Shown here: one piece after another, positions 1-7,671 of the stretch
Position numbering within the stretch: the stretch's first letter is position 1
Layout of the letters: each line of letters begins with the position of its first letter
Assembly (NCBI GenBank): GCA_905221605.1
Contig: CAJNDS010002119.1
Span: forward strand, 645,001 to 661,576
DNA from: Symbiodinium natans
Taxonomy: Eukaryota; Sar; Dinophyceae; Suessiales; Symbiodiniaceae
Length of the DNA stretch: 16,576 nucleotides
Direction: 5' to 3'
The notes under the pieces: model-generated
Told to the model about the DNA's origin: nothing
Databases searched by the model: none
The model's input: only the letters and a program-made list of their open reading frames with translations
Position numbers and translations under genes: made by a program

Positions 1-256
1 TTCCACTGTTGGGGCACAATTTGTTCGCGATTGTTGGACTGGGCAGAGAACGTTCAATCATGTGTCAAATTGAGTGTGCATGCTTGTGGCAATTGGTGAG
101 GGATCCTTGCGCATGTTGCAGAAAGTTTGCAAACGCGCTTTGCCCCCAGAGTTCCCTTGGAGTCACGTCATGGGCGTGCGGGTTCAGACCTAGTCCTCTC
201 TAAGGACATCTTTCTATGGGGAGGAACCCATCATCCAAACTTCCGACCGCCTCCCC
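1..256. other. No recognisable gene
   Basis: Short overlapping ORFs occur here but none has protein-like composition or a motif I recognise. No RNA gene or repeat seen. It precedes the decayed coding frame that begins near 257. Confidence 0.5.
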
Positions 257-1113
257 ATGACGCCACTGAACCCAAAAGCACTCCCGTTCAACAGCCCGAG
301 GGCCACAGGAAATCATTCAGCAAAACAGTGTGGTGCCGTTGTGGGCAGGATCCTTGTTCGGGAGCAGAGCGCCGAGGGGCTGCAGCTCATCCTGCGCGCG
401 GGGCTTCGGAGGTTGACTGTAGAGCATCCCTGGCAAGTTAGGAATATTTAGGAACCATGGGTCCCTTGTGAGGTGATTCGACCAGCTATGAAGACTGTTC
501 TGCGTGGGCTTTGCTTTTGGGGAATCTAAGCTCTTGAGTCGTCAATTACTTCTAGCGTCTCTGTCAGAGAGGCCCAAGCTCTTTCATCTTAACCCTACTA
601 CCCTATTAACCACAGTTTTACCTGCAATGGGTTTAGGGCAGCTTGAACAAGCTTAAGCCCACCAGGCCTGGTGTACGGCATCTTGGACAACGACCCTACC
701 GACTACCAGGTGCGCTGCCAGCTGCGGAACGGTTGAGGCTTTGCAGGTGTGACGGTTCAGGATTCACGCTCTCTCTACTTCCACGATCGCGCTTGAGAGG
801 CTGGTTCCACGCTCCGGGTTGTGAAAATGTTGGATGCCCCGTTAGGCATTGCTCATAAGATTAGAGTTCAAGGCCATGTGGGACGTTGCGCCCAGGGCTG
901 GATTGAAGTGGCCGCGCGGGCGATCGCCAAGATCCTCGACGATCCGCCCTCAGCTGCTTCGCACAGCTGTCCGGGGAAGCTGGGGGCGTTGCAGAACCGA
1001 GCCGGCATCAGTCCCAAGCGCGAAGGCACGGCTGCAAGATCATATTCAGTTTTCTGATGTTTGGGATCCCTCGTGCGCCCTGCTCCAAAACCCGGGAACT
1101 CTGAGAGTTCAAA
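257..1113 (+). pseudogene. Decayed protein-coding region, part A (unknown product)
   Basis: One reading frame (the frame of the ATG at 257) keeps protein-like composition for about 850 bases although it is cut by stops at 449 (TAG), TAA codons near 530 and 590, and TGA at 644, 734, 794 and 1055. Recognisably coding pieces include 401-451, 452-529 (EPWVPCEVIRP...), 665-733 (GLVYGILDNDPTDY...), 737-793 (VTVQDSRSLYFHDRA) and 821-1054 (WIEVAARAIAKILDDPP...), the last with codons mostly ending in G or C. I do not recognise the family. Several TGA stops sit where CGA (Arg) would restore the frame, as expected from CpG decay. It could instead be short exons separated by unusual introns, because dinoflagellate splice sites are non-canonical. 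I favour a pseudogene since the frame is preserved across the breaks. Confidence 0.5.
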
Positions 1114-1182
1114 TTAGCTGGGCACCCAAAATCGAGGCCACGACCGTCTGGACACCCTTCGCTTGGGAGGCTGGATTTTTGT

Positions 1183-1566
1183 TTGAGTTGGGGTTGCAAG
1201 CATGCTTTTCAACGAACAACTATAGGTTCTCCAAGGCAATCGGTTTCTGCTGTCGCGTCGATCATAAGCCGCACGCACACCTCTTTGACGGAGCAGCACA
1301 AGGGCAGAAAGCGCAAGAAGGCCATTGGTCCCGAGCAGTTCCATAGCCTGCTTGAACCCACTCTACTCCGGAATCTGAGAACTCTTGAATACTCTCGACA
1401 TCCCGATCTTCAAATATTTGCTCCTGCAAGCTGAATGCTGGGGTACAACGTGCCAGCACCTAAACTCGATGCCAAGCTGGTTAGAATCTTGGCTTGCACA
1501 TCGAGGGAGATCGTGCATGACCACTTCATGATTTGAAAACTGGTGGCTGCAGAGTGCCAGCTCTAG
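1183..1566 (+). pseudogene. Decayed coding region, part B
   Basis: The protein-like frame changes here. It carries a basic patch (EQHKGRKRKKAIGPEQF) followed by a leucine-rich stretch (SLLEPTLLRNLRTLEY), then TGA at 1432, then a further coding-like run (MLGYNVPAPKLDAKLVRIL) to TGA at 1534 and TAG at 1564. Both TGA codons could derive from CGA. The frame differs from part A, so at least one indel or an intron lies between 1057 and about 1260. No domain is recognised; the basic patch would suit a nuclear or nucleic-acid-binding segment, but that is only a guess. Confidence 0.4.
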
Positions 1567-1568
1567 GG

Positions 1569-1759
1569 CGCCTCAAGGGGGGCGAGCGGACTTGAAAATC
1601 AACGGAGAGATGCTGGGCAAGCTGCTCACAGCCCTCTACAGAATCCGAAGCCTTGAGCTCAAGCCAAACACATTGTTGAAGCCTGAGGGGGCAAGCCCGC
1701 AGGTTCTGCTGAAGAGCATCGGCGAATCGATGGGTACTCCGCAAGGCCGCAAGGTGTAA
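1569..1759 (+). pseudogene. Decayed coding region, part C
   Basis: Coding character moves back to the frame of part A. The frame shift coincides with a run of six G residues near 1576-1582, a plausible indel site. The peptide (INGEMLGKLLTALYRIRSLE, then LKPEGASPQVLLKSIGES) ends at TAA 1757. It is leucine-rich and probably helical, with no recognised family. There is no nearby in-frame ATG at the left end, so this is a fragment or exon rather than a whole gene. Confidence 0.45.
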
Positions 1760-1969
1760 TTAGACTCGACGGAAATGTAATAAGCAGGTCGGGAGTGCAT
1801 CAATGTATATCAATGTCAGGTTCCAGGCAGTTCGAGAAGGGCCCAACATTCACTGGTTCTCGGTTGAAAGAAGCCCTAACCCCTCGATTGCAGCCTTCTG
1901 CCGGACTTCTGCCGAGGACGGTATTTAAGCGAATTTGGGTGGGTGCTTGTGTTGGTTGGATCCCCTGTC

Positions 1970-2317
1970 TGAGAACCCACACCCACAGGCCGAAACCGGC
2001 TCTATGAGCTGAACACCTACCACGGCCTGGAGAAGGCCCTTCCTTGAGAATTCTCAGGGGTCCTGGGATGCAAAGCGATGAGAAGATTGAGAATTGGTGA
2101 GTGCCGAAAGCGATAGCTGCCAAAGTGCTGCCAAAACTCACACGAGGCTTGGGAGAAGCTGAAGACGAGCGACGAGACACTCGCAAAGATGCTGGTGTCC
2201 AGCCAGGGCCCTGAACAGCTGCTTTCAAGGGCCTTTGGGGCAAATGCTCCGCTGAATCCTTCAACCTTATGTCCAAAGCCCTGCTCCATCCTGTTTGGGC
2301 AAGAAGTTCAGCCTTGA
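1970..2317 (+). pseudogene. Decayed coding region, part D
   Basis: The same frame as part C resumes: GRNRLYELNTYHGLEKAL, then TGA 2045, a weaker stretch, TAG 2114, then SHEAWEKLKTSDETLAKML and SSQGPEQLLSRAFGAN, ending at TGA 2315. The composition is soluble and probably helical, and the family is unknown. Parts A, C and D share one frame over 2 kb, which is easier to explain by a single ancestral intronless copy with point decay and a few indels than by unrelated ORFs. The long minus-strand ORF over 1800-2276 is the shadow of this region. Confidence 0.45.
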
Positions 2318-3294
2318 ACCTCTGCGGCCCTCAGATCAGAATGCAGCCCTCCGCCCAGATCCTTCGGCTTCAAAGTCCGAATTCACCTGGTTTTCGGCTC
2401 TAGCAGCCTCTAGCATTGATCGCTCTGTCTTGTAGCACAAGAAGCATCCTGTCGTGAGGCGTGGTGCTCCCTGCCTGTTCCTTGCTATAAGGACCCAGTC
2501 TTGTAAATCTGCATGCTATCATGGAGTCGCTGTCAGAAGCTGCCCTTCTTCAATTGACAACAGCTTTGACACACTGCACGCATTTGAGGCTACCACGACC
2601 AGACAGAGAGGCTGGAGCCTTACGTTCTGAACCCCTTGCTCGCGAGTCGCAGGCTCCTAAATACGCAACCATGAAGCCCAAATCCTACTCAAAAGAAACT
2701 CTTCAGACGCCTTTTGTCCGGTTCTCATCTTGACGACCTCAGGCTTAATCCTGAAGGATCTTATGCCGGAAGGTTTGTTACGAGTTGGGGTTTCGGGGTT
2801 CATGGTTTTCGGCGTTTTCTAGATGCCAAGCCCCGAGTCGAAAAGCCAACTTCGGATTCCAGTGTGCTGCTTCACCTCAGACCTGCTCAGGACACTCGAG
2901 ATGCTAAGTTGAGGCATTGACTTGGTTTCACCCTGTTTTGGAAGCTTGGAGCATGGAGAAAAGAAGCGGCACAACCCTTCAAGTTTCATTTCGCAATTCG
3001 GAGTTCGTGTCCCTTGGGGTTGTAGCTCGCTATTTGGTTGTTCTCTAGTTTGTTTTCGCGCCGCTCTCAGAAGTAGGCTGGTAGGAGCGTTCCTGGCTCA
3101 AGACTAAGCTGAAAGAGGTGATCCTCCTAGTGCCTATTCAGGATGTGACTCGACTTTATACACATACATAACCTCAATCTTATATTCCCGGTATACTGTC
3201 TTTAACTTTAGATCATCGGCTGATGGCGACGCCTGCGAAACGGCGGGCTAACGTCCGGCGCTTGCGTAAGCGTTCTTCACACCTGACATTGTTG
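2318..3294 (+). other. Mostly empty; one weak ORF at 2521-2733
   Basis: The only ATG-started candidate is 2521-2733 (70 residues, beginning MESLSEAALLQLTTAL). It has no recognised domain and mediocre composition, so I give it low weight. Other ORFs here look random. At 3080-3102 a sequence ends in TGGCTCAAG, like the end of the dinoflagellate spliced leader, but the rest does not match. No repeat or RNA gene is seen. Confidence 0.3.
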
Positions 3295-3365
3295 CCCGAG
3301 GGCCAGTTGCCTCACATGTTATGGCTAGGCTGCTGGCCATAACATTGGGGCAACTCGCCCTCGGG
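3295..3365. repeat. Near-perfect 30-base stem hairpin
   Basis: Left arm 3295-3325 (starts CCCGAGGGC, ends ATGTTATGGC) is the reverse complement of right arm 3336-3365 with about two mismatches and one unpaired base, leaving a 10-base loop at 3326-3335. No protein frame explains it. It could be a hairpin transposon remnant, a small-RNA precursor fold or a termination structure; the sequence does not decide. Confidence 0.85.
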
Positions 3366-3640
3366 CCCACTTCATGCCAGTCAACTCACCTGTTTTGTCA
3401 GATCAGCGACAAGGACAATGGGTCCAGCTCTGAGTTGACCGTGTATGACTGCCAGCTTGTCCTTATATATATGTATAAATATGTATATGTGCATACATGG
3501 TCGCCCCCCCCCAATGATCTACCGTGACCTGTTTTCCTCCTAAAACCCTCTTAAAACCCGAGCAAAAACCATGCTTCCACGAATATTTCCTTCACGTACC
3601 AAAGCCTTTTTCTTGTAGTTGATTTCTCCGATAACCTACA
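3366..3640. other. AT-rich spacer with TATA/GTATA microsatellite
   Basis: It contains a short imperfect inverted pair (AAGGACAA near 3410 and TTGTCCTT near 3457), an alternating TATATATGTATA stretch at about 3463-3497 and a run of ten C residues near 3505. No coding signal. Confidence 0.5.
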
Positions 3641-3822
3641 AAGAAACCAAAGAAACCAAAAGACCAAGCAACTAAATACCAAAAATATACAAAAAAAACA
3701 CAAAAATTAAAAAACCAAAGCCATGGATGGTTTTTCGGTTTTGATCAAAAAAACCAAAAAAAATCCTCGAGGAAACCAAAAAAATAAACAAAATGGCCTC
3801 CTGGGCTCCATGGCTCCAGAGC
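3641..3822. repeat. AAACCAAA low-complexity tract
   Basis: Degenerate AAACCAAAG/AAACCAAAA units dominate. CAAAGCCATGG at 3716 recurs at 3844 inside the adjacent fold-back, so this tract is probably a partial copy of the same repeat family. ORFs across it are low-complexity artefacts. Confidence 0.7.
3796..3815 (+). repeat. 20-base direct repeat, copy 1
   Basis: GCCTCCTGGGCTCCATGGCT is repeated exactly at 4124-4143. It is G/C-rich within A/T-rich surroundings. Confidence 0.9.
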
Positions 3823-4158
3823 AAACCAAAAAACCAAAAAATCAAAGCCATGGTGGCCGGGAGGCCACTTTTTGGGAATTATTGGTTTTCTCGAGGTTGT
3901 TTGGTTTTTTGGTCAAAACCCAAAAAAAACATGTGTTTTTTTGTTTTCGAGTCTGAGGGGGTCGGAAAAAAACACCATGGTTTTTTGGAAGCCCATGTGC
4001 CTTTAGTTTTTGCCTTCCCTGTGACTCGAAAACCAAAAAAACACATGGGCTTTTTTGGTTTTGACCAAAAAAACCAAAAAAAAACTCGAGAAGACCAAAA
4101 ACTCCAAAAACTCCAAAAACATAGCCTCCTGGGCTCCATGGCTTTGGTTTTTTGGTTT
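3823..4158. repeat. Long fold-back element (about 130-base arms)
   Basis: Left arm 3823-3953 pairs with right arm 4023-4158 at roughly 80-85% by eye, with a 69-base spacer. Anchors in order are AAACCAAAAAACCAAA, GCCATGG, TTCTCGAG, TTTTGGTCAAAACC, CATGTGTTTTTTTG and TTTTCGAGTC, each found inverted in the other arm. The match includes non-repetitive anchors, so it is not just poly-A against poly-T. A 20-base direct repeat (3796-3815 and 4124-4143) lies over its left outside edge and inside its right arm. Best reading: a fold-back/MITE-like repeat, possibly transcribed as a hairpin. The ORFs of up to 134 residues that cross it are artefacts. Confidence 0.8.
4124..4143 (+). repeat. 20-base direct repeat, copy 2
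   Basis: Exact copy of 3796-3815. It also pairs loosely, inverted, with GCCATGGTGGCCGGGAGGCC near 3847-3866 as part of the fold-back arm. Confidence 0.9.
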
Positions 4159-4374
4159 TCGGTTTTTTTGGTTTTGGGGGAGTCCCCGTGTAACTGAAGT
4201 TGAAACCCTTCGGCTGGAGAGGTCAGTGAATATTCAATTGTTATTGGGCGAGTACAAGATTTATTGAATATACACAGAATAAGACATAATGCTCAGTAAA
4301 TGGTACTTGACTACAGAAAACTAATTCAAATTACGTACGAATGAAATACAATTTATATATTGCTTGCTTAGACA

Positions 4375-4420
4375 AGTACAATTTATGCAGAAAAGCCTTG
4401 AAAAGCACAAATTTCTAAGA
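4375..4420 (+). repeat. 46-base diverged direct repeat, copy 1
   Basis: AGTACAATTT..GCA..GAAAAGC..GAAAAGCACAA..TTCT.AGA matches 4569-4615 with a few changes. The surrounding 4170-4780 stretch has no convincing gene. Confidence 0.75.
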
Positions 4421-4568
4421 ACCATACCATCCACCCAGTAAAGGCTATAGTACTGGGCATGGGAATGCGGGGTTTGGGGGCAGAACCAATGCTCAAACGC
4501 TCTTTACATGCTACTAACCCATTCATGCACCCATTAAAACACTACTCTTTATATACGATACCTGGAAA

Positions 4569-4615
4569 AGTACAATTTGCATAGAAAAGCGTAGAAAAGC
4601 ACAATTTTCTTAGAG
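4569..4615 (+). repeat. 46-base diverged direct repeat, copy 2
   Basis: Second copy of 4375-4420, about 195 bases downstream. The minus-strand ORF at 4549-4782 across it is a low-complexity hydrophobic artefact. Confidence 0.75.
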
Positions 4616-4787
4616 GGAAGTGGGGGGGCTCCGGCAGGAATGGCAGTACGGGAAAGCACAAAAAAGCCACAAACGCACAACAACCCACAAAAGGCTACAC
4701 GAAAAGCTAAAATTAGCAAAAAGAACAGAAAAGCCAAACAAATATATTTCAGGATTCCCCACAATATTCTCACGCAAACCAAAAAAT

Positions 4788-5013
4788 CAATATTTCAGGA
4801 CTCTCCACCAAAACCGTACTGAAAATCCGTACGGAAAACCCAAAAAACCAAAAAAAACAAAAAAATCAGGGACTCTTTGAAACCAGGCCATCTGCTGGAA
4901 GAGTCCTGAAATATTGGTTTTTTTGGTTCTTTTGGTTCTTTTGGCGTTGTTGGTTTTTTTGGTTTTCCGTACGGATTTTCCGTACGGTTTTAGTGGAGAG
5001 TCCTGAAATATTG
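4788..5013. repeat. Fold-back element with 60-base arms and an internal third arm
   Basis: 4788-4847 is the reverse complement of 4954-5013 with about three mismatches in 60 bases. Both arms carry CAATATTTCAGGACTCTCCAC and two CCGTACGGAAAA-type blocks. The centre adds a hairpin (GGACTCTT near 4870 with AAGAGTCC near 4899) and a third inverted copy of the ATATTTCAGGACTC end at about 4900-4917, followed by TTTTTTGG runs. The third copy can pair with the left end as an alternative. A duplicated half-site also lies at 4744-4760. This is either nested insertions of one fold-back family or a multi-state hairpin. Confidence 0.85.
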
Positions 5014-5223
5014 CTTTTTTTTAATAGTTTGGTTGTCCGTGGGACTGGAGTTGCTGGGGTTTTAAATTCTTTAACGGCTTAGGACTTGGTGGAAAACTTA
5101 ACCGGGGCTTGCTGCTAAGGAACTTTCATCTCAGTTTCCGTAACAAGGACATTTAGTTCGCAGCATACTTTCTTTTGTACTGGCAACTTGATCTAAGGAG
5201 CTTAGGTGTTCAGGGGCTGAGGG

Positions 5224-5412
5224 GTGTTTGAAGCCCCTGCAGGCAGGTACATGGAGCAGCAGATGTACATCCAGCAGCAGATCGAGCAGCAAAGACAGCT
5301 GGACCTGGAGCGTGCAAAAAAAACTGCTTCCCATTCTGATACCTTCGCACCGGACCAGGCCAGCGGATTCGTGCAGCCGACTGCCTTGGGGAATTCAGGG
5401 TTTAGAGTGTAG
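5224..5412 (+). CDS. Possible short exon, Gln-rich coiled-coil-like
   Basis: The frame is open from 5221. Its first ATG is 5251 (MEQQMYIQQQIEQQRQLD..., then LERAKKTASHSDTFAPDQ...). The Gln/Glu/Arg-rich start with spaced hydrophobics would suit a short coiled coil. Codon choice looks genuine up to about 5395, after which the frame enters GGGTTTAGAGTGTAGGG, a telomere-like junk sequence, and stops at TAG. The part upstream (FEAPAGRY) also reads like protein and includes CCCCTGCAG, a possible splice acceptor. Family unknown. It may be an exon of a larger gene or another fragment; neighbours do not help. Confidence 0.35.
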   Translation: MFEAPAGRYMEQQMYIQQQIEQQRQLDLERAKKTASHSDTFAPDQASGFVQPTALGNSGFRV

Positions 5413-5759
5413 GGTTCAGTAGTCTTTAGTGCTGTTTTGAGGGTCACGTTGGGGAGTTTTTTTGACGGTGCTCCCAGTGTGAAGGTCTCAGGCCCGAGGA
5501 GAGACTGAGAGCCGTTTGCAGGAACTCCTCCGAGAGATGCTCGCTGTTCTGCCAGTCGACGCCGGGACCTCCGGAAAACTGGGCGTGGTAAAGGTGGGTG
5601 AGGGCTTAGGCTTAGGCTGAACGTGAGAGTGCCGGTCGGAGACGGGTCGGACATGGAGTTAGAATCGGTTGGGGGTTGAGGCTTCATGTTTGCTGTCTGA
5701 CTTGGCTGGACATCCGTTGTGCAACGTTTGCCGTTTGCTTCCCACCTGCAGGAGCTGCC

Positions 5760-6014
5760 ATGAACCCTGAAGTTGGTGATGCTGTGAGCAGGCTTGTTGG
5801 CCGCACGTGTGCGACTTGTCGTGCTATTCTAGGAAGGAAGCCTCAGGATTTCGAATCCCTTCTGTGCTTTGGTGCATTGCGACCTCCTTGTTGCCAGATC
5901 ATGTCTTCCCTCGTGAACAGCATGGTTTTTGTGACACGACCCTACCGCACGAAATCCTCAAGAGACCCATGGACAGGCCAGGCTCGAGAAGGCCAAGCGT
6001 TTAGTCAAGTTTAG
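5760..6014 (+). CDS. Possible exon, unknown product
   Basis: The frame opens with ATG at 5760 (MNPEVGDAVSRLVGRTC...) just after TTCCCACCTGCAG (ending 5751), which resembles a 3' splice site with its pyrimidine tract. It runs to TAG at 6012. It has a CATC pair of cysteines but no complete zinc-binding pattern. A second frame from 5807 is also open and looks equally protein-like after about 5890 (PDHVFPREQHGFCDT), so a frame change inside is possible. No family recognised. Confidence 0.3.
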   Translation: MNPEVGDAVSRLVGRTCATCRAILGRKPQDFESLLCFGALRPPCCQIMSSLVNSMVFVTRPYRTKSSRDPWTGQAREGQAFSQV

Positions 6015-6182
6015 TCTCTGAGCCCAGTGCGGGTGATGATGCACCGACCGAGGAGTCAAGTTTCGAGGATTGTGGTTGTTTATTGGAGCAGGCATGAGCA
6101 AGCTACCAGTACTACAGGGCTTTGCCACAAACAGGGTTTGACAAGCCGCCATGCTCAGGAGTTCATCAGTTCATGAATTGCA

Positions 6183-6743
6183 TTGAAAAACCCGCCGCCG
6201 CCCCCAATTCACCAGGAACCTCGTGAAAACGAAATCCCAAAGCCAACATACACTTTCGACTGTAACCTAAGAACTTCAACTGAGATGAGGAACTTTCAAA
6301 TAAACTATACACAAAAACCATTCTTCGAGCTTCCTACACGACCAAACAACGACAAATCAAAAGACGTCCTCATCCTAAGGGTGAAACAGGCCCCTCTCAG
6401 TTCACGACGAAGACGAAGTAGAGAACCCCGGCAGCCAAATGCGTGGCAGGCAAGTGCGTCACGGGCTATGCAGAGAGTGCTCAGTCAAAAGGGCGCGCAG
6501 TTCCCTAAGCTCGGGGGCAACCTCACGGCGGGCGCAAATGGGCAGAGGCATGCAAGCAAAAGACTGGCAAATGACATAATCATCCAAGGACAGAGAAGGG
6601 AGCGTTCTGTGCAATGCAAACCAGGGCTGCCTCAAGGGTGGATCATGCATCTGGAAAACAGCGTGTGTTCGCAGGACGACAAGAAACAAAGGGGGTGGAA
6701 TTCGCAGGACGACAAGAAACAAAGGGGGTGGAATTTAGAATAA
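6183..6743 (+). other. Long but weak ORF (186 residues)
   Basis: The longest open frame in 5-8 kb, with no ATG near its left end (it opens at a TTG). The product would be basic and polar, starting with a Pro run and ending in two SQDDKKQRGWN repeats created by the DNA tandem repeat at 6668. Codon composition in 6230-6400 is A-rich and not like the other coding stretches. I think it is probably chance, but it cannot be excluded as an exon. Confidence 0.15.
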
Positions 6744-6850
6744 AATCTCTCCTCTCTTCTTCTACAGACTTCGCACAACGACAAGAAACAAAGGGGTGAA
6801 TTTAGAAGAATTCTCTTCTTCTACAGGCTTCGCAGGCAGACAAGAAACGA
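6668..6850 (+). repeat. Tandem/interspersed repeat with TTCGCAGGACGACAAGAAAC core
   Basis: Four copies of the core start at 6668, 6701, 6770 and 6829 (spacings 33, 69 and 59). The third and fourth copies are each preceded by TCTTCTTCTACAG, a pyrimidine tract plus CAG that looks like a splice acceptor. The last copy decays into GACGACGACAATGACGAC. Confidence 0.85.
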
Positions 6851-7085
6851 CGACGACAATGACGACTACTCCTACCTGTGGAGGCCCGTCCTGGTAAAGC
6901 TTGCGCACTGGCAGAAGCGCTAAATACGACGCGCGTGGCCGCACCTGCTGCGACCTGGTGGCTGGCAACGGCGCCTGAATTCTCGCCCGTGGCATCGGAG
7001 GAGGAATGACGGGGACACGGATAAAATTCTTACTGGGATTGATCAAGAGAACTTGAGTGATGCTGGTTGAACTCACTCTCTTCAG

Positions 7086-7291
7086 TTCGCCAAGGGTTTG
7101 TGCCGAAACGATGCATCCTCGTCTAATATGGCCTTCAACATCTGCGCCGATGGTGTTCTGGCAAAAAGGGCATCAAATTCGCCCAGATGTCCTCTGCTGA
7201 AGTTGATTAAGCACCGAAAAGCTTCCTCAGCTGGAACCCGAAGCGGAAGATGCTGACTGCCGACACGTTTTCCTTTGTTTTACCATGCTGA
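7086..7291 (+). pseudogene. Broken coding fragment, unknown product
   Basis: From 7086, directly after CTCTCTTCAG (acceptor-like), a frame reads FAKGLCRNDASSSNMAFNIC and continues to TGA 7254. From 7160 the frame one step over reads better: GKKGIKFAQMSSAEVD, a TAA, then APKSFLSWNPKRKMLTAD to TGA 7289. The A run in GGCAAAAAGGG at 7160-7169 is the likely indel site. I do not recognise the protein. It lies just upstream of the spliced-leader relict but shows no link to the gag. Confidence 0.4.
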
Positions 7292-7382
7292 GAAGCATCT
7301 AGGCCATGTTTGAAGCGTGAGCCTGAAGCGCGAAGCATCTGGAGAAGTGTTTGTAGTTTGGTAGCTTTGGGAAAGCCACGGT

Positions 7383-7400
7383 GTAACCGTTTGGCTCAAG
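7383..7400 (+). other. Relict of the dinoflagellate spliced leader
   Basis: GTAACCGTTTGGCTCAAG matches the 3' part of the known dinoflagellate spliced leader, which ends TTTTGGCTCAAG. The last 11 bases are exact, and the preceding GTA.CC also matches with one substitution, one deletion and one further change. Spliced leaders occur in genomic DNA upstream of genes when a trans-spliced mRNA is reverse-transcribed and reinserted. Here it is on the same strand as the gag and 272 bases before its ATG, so it fits retroposition of that transcript. An 11-base exact core could still be chance in 16 kb; orientation and position raise my confidence. Confidence 0.5.
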
Positions 7401-7671
7401 GCTGGAGCGCTCGAGACCTTGCACGAGTAGGTGTGCAGCACAGCACAAGGAGAGCCGTCCGCTTGCGCGAGTAGGTGTGAGTTGACGTGGAGTTGTTGTT
7501 TGTGCTTGAGGCCGCCACGAAGTGTGTGGGATTCTGGTTTGGTTCCACTTTTCACTTTTAACGTGGTAGCGGAGCGTGTGAATCCGCTCAGAGAAGAGTT
7601 GAGCCCAATACGCAGACAGCAGTTGGCAGTTGTTCCTTGTTGGTTGGTGTTGCAACGCTTGACAGTCAGAC
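7401..7671 (+). other. Putative untranslated leader of the retroelement
   Basis: Sequence between the spliced-leader relict and the gag ATG. It contains a direct repeat of GCACGAGTAGGTGTG/GCGCGAGTAGGTGTG (about 7421 and 7464). The minus-strand ORFs here are shadows. I could not find a tRNA-complementary primer-binding site or an LTR boundary. Confidence 0.4.

Noticed and set aside
644-796. In-frame TGA as selenocysteine codons
   Set aside because: Too many TGA codons, no Cys-like contexts and no visible SECIS hairpin; CpG decay or introns explain them more simply.
1800-2276. 158-residue minus-strand ORF
   Set aside because: Shadow of the plus-strand coding-like frame, which has better composition.
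3080-3102. Second possible spliced-leader relict ending TGGCTCAAG
   Set aside because: Only nine bases match exactly; the preceding bases need several insertions and changes, and no retroposed gene follows.
3723-4267. Several overlapping Lys/Asn- or Phe/Trp-rich ORFs on both strands
   Set aside because: Produced by AAACCAAAA/TTTTGGTTTT low-complexity sequence within the fold-back.
5844-5866. TTTCGAATCCC resembling a tRNA T-arm
   Set aside because: No matching acceptor, D-arm or anticodon arm upstream, and it lies in a coding-like frame.
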